Shown here piece after piece: positions 31,889 through 33,586 of a stretch of 33,586 nucleotides of DNA (within the stretch, counting starts at the first letter, position 1; each line of letters opens with the position of its first letter). Made by a program: the position numbers and the translations under genes. Under the pieces are notes generated by a model. That model made no database searches. It was not told where the DNA came from and saw only the letters and a list, made by a program, of their open reading frames with translations. The stretch is from a virus, in the IMG/VR virus record IMGVR_UViG_3300012000_000073, positions 1-33,586 of that record; one strand, given 5' to 3'.

Positions 31889-32263
31889 TTAAGCTGCTTT
31901 TAATACTTGAGTAAAGTAGACTGCTGCTTTACCAGTCAATTTGCTAAGAATGTCATCATCAATAGGCCCACCCTTTGCTGTAATTGCTGCCTTGAGTTCA
32001 GCAATGCTAGTTTCTTTTGAGACTCGCTTACTACCGCTTTCTGTCGCAGTTTTAGTTGTCTTAGCTGAACCGGTACTGGGGTCTTTTTTAACATATACGC
32101 CAGCCTGTACGAGCACCATGCGTACGCCATTAGGTGACATTTCAATTTCTTCTGCGATGTCTTTGCAGATTTCAGTTGAACTTTCAGGTGTTGGACCTGC
32201 TTGTTCATACATTTCAATAACTTTAGCTTTGAGTTCATCTGTCCACGCTGTTTGAGTTGCCAT
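31889..32263 (-). CDS. Small HTH DNA-binding protein related in layout to the repeat protein
   Basis: The product has 124 residues. AWTDELKAKVIEMYEQAGPT and CKDIAEEIEMSPNGVRMVLV form one Myb/HTH-like unit (about 6-55), similar in layout to the units of the protein at 28370. A linker rich in Thr, Ser and Lys (TGSAKTTKTATESGSK) leads to a C-terminal helical domain (SIAELKAAITAKGGPI, ending AVYFTQVLKAA). A strong ribosome site (AAGGAAAAAC), raised GC relative to neighbours and a terminator directly behind suggest high expression. Possibly a chromatin-like or regulatory protein. Confidence 0.68.
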   Translation of the reverse strand: MATQTAWTDELKAKVIEMYEQAGPTPESSTEICKDIAEEIEMSPNGVRMVLVQAGVYVKKDPSTGSAKTTKTATESGSKRVSKETSIAELKAAITAKGGPIDDDILSKLTGKAAVYFTQVLKAA

Positions 32264-32272
32264 GTTTTTCCT

Positions 32273-32524
32273 TTAATGTAAATTTATATTATTTATTGGG
32301 TTTAGGGTTTTTAAGAGATCTTGTTCTAGTAATTTATTATACATAGCTTCATTACTAGCTACAATAATATATAATAAATCTGAAGGTACTAAACTGTCTG
32401 GCAATTCATGTAATTGTTTTGCATTTTCTATACATAGTTGTTCTAATTTAGATCTGAATTGCATACAGTTTTTTACTGTTTCATGGAGTTGAATACTGTC
32501 CCATATTCTAAATGGTTTAGACAT
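32273..32524 (-). CDS. Small helical protein of unknown function
   Basis: The 83-residue product is helix-rich throughout (RIWDSIQLHETVKNCMQFRS, LLYIIVASNEAMYNKLLEQD), with no signal or membrane segment. It overlaps the upstream gene end by eight bases and lies nine bases before the small HTH gene, so it belongs to the early operon from the promoter at 32820. Confidence 0.55.
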   Translation of the reverse strand: MSKPFRIWDSIQLHETVKNCMQFRSKLEQLCIENAKQLHELPDSLVPSDLLYIIVASNEAMYNKLLEQDLLKTLNPINNINLH

Positions 32525-32789
32525 ATTCTACTTGAACATTTGTCATAGCTTCTGGCTTAAATCGCCTGTAGTTATGTTTAAGATCAAAATCAACAAGAAG
32601 TTGCATAGTTTCTTCATGTTGACGACGACGTAATTCTCCCATTGTTTGGGAAAATTTAGCAAAACTATCACTATCAAGCTCACTAACGTCCCAGCCTTCT
32701 ACAAACTTGTTGGGAGTTACAAGTTCAATAACAGCACGTTTGCTAACCGAACCATCTTGTTTAGTATAAGTAAATTCAAGTAGTTTCAC
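32517..32789 (-). CDS. Small protein of unknown function, first gene after early promoter
   Basis: The product has 90 residues with a GTG start at 32789 and AAGGA upstream. The N-terminal part looks like a beta hairpin (LLEFTYTKQDGSVSKRAVIE), then an acidic stretch (GWDVSELDSDSF) and a helix with many Arg and Glu (MGELRRRQHEETMQLLVDFD). There is no family assignment. The promoter at 32820-32848 lies directly upstream, so it opens the early operon. Confidence 0.6.
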   Translation of the reverse strand: MKLLEFTYTKQDGSVSKRAVIELVTPNKFVEGWDVSELDSDSFAKFSQTMGELRRRQHEETMQLLVDFDLKHNYRRFKPEAMTNVQVEYV

Positions 32790-32819
32790 TGTTTGTTTTT
32801 CCTTGTTGACTAAAATAAT

Positions 32820-32848
32820 ATTATATATGATAAAACATATATAATCAA
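32820..32848 (-). promoter_or_regulatory. Sigma70-like early promoter
   Basis: On the minus strand, TTGATT (32848-32843), 17 bases, then TATAAT (32825-32820). The 69-base gap between the genes at 32789 and 32859 holds little else. Confidence 0.78.
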
Positions 32849-32858
32849 TAAAAAATTT

Positions 32859-33119
32859 TTAGTCTTGCTTTAAGATTTCATTACGTAATGCTTCATAAAA
32901 TAGTTTGCTGTGTTGATTGCTAAAAAGTGCTACAAAAATTGTAGGAGCAATAAATGTACTAATAGTAATATATACTAGTGAGCTTAATACAGGACTTCTA
33001 GTAAAACTATTAATTATGCCTTGTTGTTTAGCTTCTCTAACGGCTGGCATATAATAAAATAACCAAGCACATATACTAGTTGCTAGTGCAAAAACTAAGT
33101 ATATGATTAACCAATCCAT
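32859..33119 (-). CDS. Small two-TM membrane protein
   Basis: The 86-residue product has two hydrophobic segments, about residues 3-24 (WLIIYLVFALATSICAWLFY) and 45-67 (LSSLVYITISTFIAPTIFVA), joined by a basic loop (VREAKQQGIINSFTRS), with a short charged tail. The basic loop suggests both termini face the periplasm by the positive-inside rule. Function is unknown. It overlaps the preceding basic-protein gene by 13 bases. It lies in the early block, far from the lysis genes, so a holin role is less likely. Confidence 0.62.
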   Translation of the reverse strand: MDWLIIYLVFALATSICAWLFYYMPAVREAKQQGIINSFTRSPVLSSLVYITISTFIAPTIFVALFSNQHSKLFYEALRNEILKQD

Positions 33120-33514
33120 GTAGGTCTGCCCTTACCATCATGTGCTCTAGTACCAATACTAAAACTAACACGACTAGTTTGATTGACCTTGATGAGACCA
33201 GTTGACTTATTATAACCACTTAGTGCTTCTTGCTGAATCTTGTGATTACTATTAAACATATCCATATTAACCTTTCCGGCAAACTCTTTAAATAGTTTTG
33301 CCACTCTAATATTGCCGCTAGTCCAAACAGGAGTTTTAGGAGTTTTACGGCGATATTTAATTGATGATAGTGCTTGTCTTGCACAACTATCATTAGTATG
33401 AGTTTTTAAATGACGATTTAGTTTTCGTTTACGATTTGTTTCCCATACCTTATTACTTTGATACCTAGACCAATAATTTTGGTCACTTTTACTACTGGTT
33501 TTGCCCTTTGCCAT
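33107..33514 (-). CDS. Small basic phage protein of unknown function
   Basis: The product has 135 residues with a strongly basic N-terminal half (WETNRKRKLNRHLKTHTNDS, IKYRRKTPKTPVW) and a polar C-terminal half (GLIKVNQTSRVSFSIGTRAH). A charged start containing YWSRYQ and WETNRKRKL followed by YRRKTP is a pattern I associate with conserved small phage proteins without known function. The charge suggests nucleic-acid contact. It starts one base before the stop of the partial gene at the right edge. Confidence 0.6.
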   Translation of the reverse strand: MAKGKTSSKSDQNYWSRYQSNKVWETNRKRKLNRHLKTHTNDSCARQALSSIKYRRKTPKTPVWTSGNIRVAKLFKEFAGKVNMDMFNSNHKIQQEALSGYNKSTGLIKVNQTSRVSFSIGTRAHDGKGRPTWIG

Positions 33515-33586
33515 CTATACCTCAATATAGTTGATATATGCACTCCAATTATCCCAAACCCAGTCCTGTACTTCTTCAGGCATTGA
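33515..33586 (-). CDS. C-terminal fragment of a gene cut by the right edge
   Basis: The minus-strand frame ends SMPEEVQDWVWDNWSAYINY followed by IEV and TAG (33517-33515), open to the window edge. It is rich in Trp and Tyr. Either a gene end or, if the Met at 33583 is the start, a 22-residue peptide; the first is more likely because the frame is still open and the next gene follows at once. Confidence 0.5.
   Translation of the reverse strand, partial: SMPEEVQDWVWDNWSAYINYIEV

Overview
The window is part of the genome of a tailed double-stranded DNA bacteriophage that probably infects a Gram-negative bacterium. The host type is inferred from a two-component spanin pair (an inner-membrane coiled-coil protein plus an overlapping small lipoprotein), a GH19 endolysin, and several proteins with lipoprotein or Sec signals. 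The DNA is AT-rich, almost every base is coding, and genes commonly overlap by 1-13 bases. No ribosomal RNA, tRNA, CRISPR array, insertion sequence or integrase was recognised.

Layout: two convergent blocks meet at a bidirectional hairpin terminator at 12598-12626. The plus-strand block (1-12595) looks late. It starts with a giant lectin-domain tail fibre that enters from the left edge, followed by a fibre-assembly-type protein, the i-spanin, the o-spanin lipoprotein and the GH19 endolysin. Next comes an AT-rich cluster of small envelope proteins, then PhoH-like ATPase, a frameshifted small membrane protein, a class III nucleotidyl cyclase, a Cys-rich protein and a conserved phage protein. 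The minus-strand block (12628-33586) is the DNA metabolism region. In transcription order (right to left) it has small unknown genes, HTH proteins, a PC4-like protein, an NAD+-dependent DNA ligase split into two genes and a multi-repeat DNA-binding protein. It continues with DnaB-type helicase, primase, family A DNA polymerase, SF2 helicase, a gp32-like SSB, Mre11/SbcD and Rad50/SbcC, a PD-(D/E)XK nuclease, 5'-3' exonuclease and dUTPase. It ends with a class II (B12-dependent) ribonucleotide reductase interrupted by a group I intron carrying a LAGLIDADG endonuclease gene. The order and the split ligase resemble the T5 early region as I recall it, but with a T4-type SSB.

Regulation: the minus strand has five sigma70-like promoters, each with exactly 17 bases between -35 and -10, and three hairpin terminators behind putative DNA-binding protein genes. 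Two of these promoters place the expected transcription start at or within one base of the start codon.

Most interesting: (1) a membrane-anchored sensor domain of the kind that heads bacterial chemoreceptors and GGDEF or cyclase proteins, here with no output domain, in the same plus-strand block as (2) a free-standing class III cyclase with intact catalytic residues but unusual purine-specificity positions and a Sel1-like tail. Together they may be a phage-encoded envelope-sensing and second-messenger module. (3) The RNR group I intron can be placed to the base from the sequence: exon-IGS pairing, P4, P7, a GAAA-capped P9, and a restored QGCGVGF motif on splicing.
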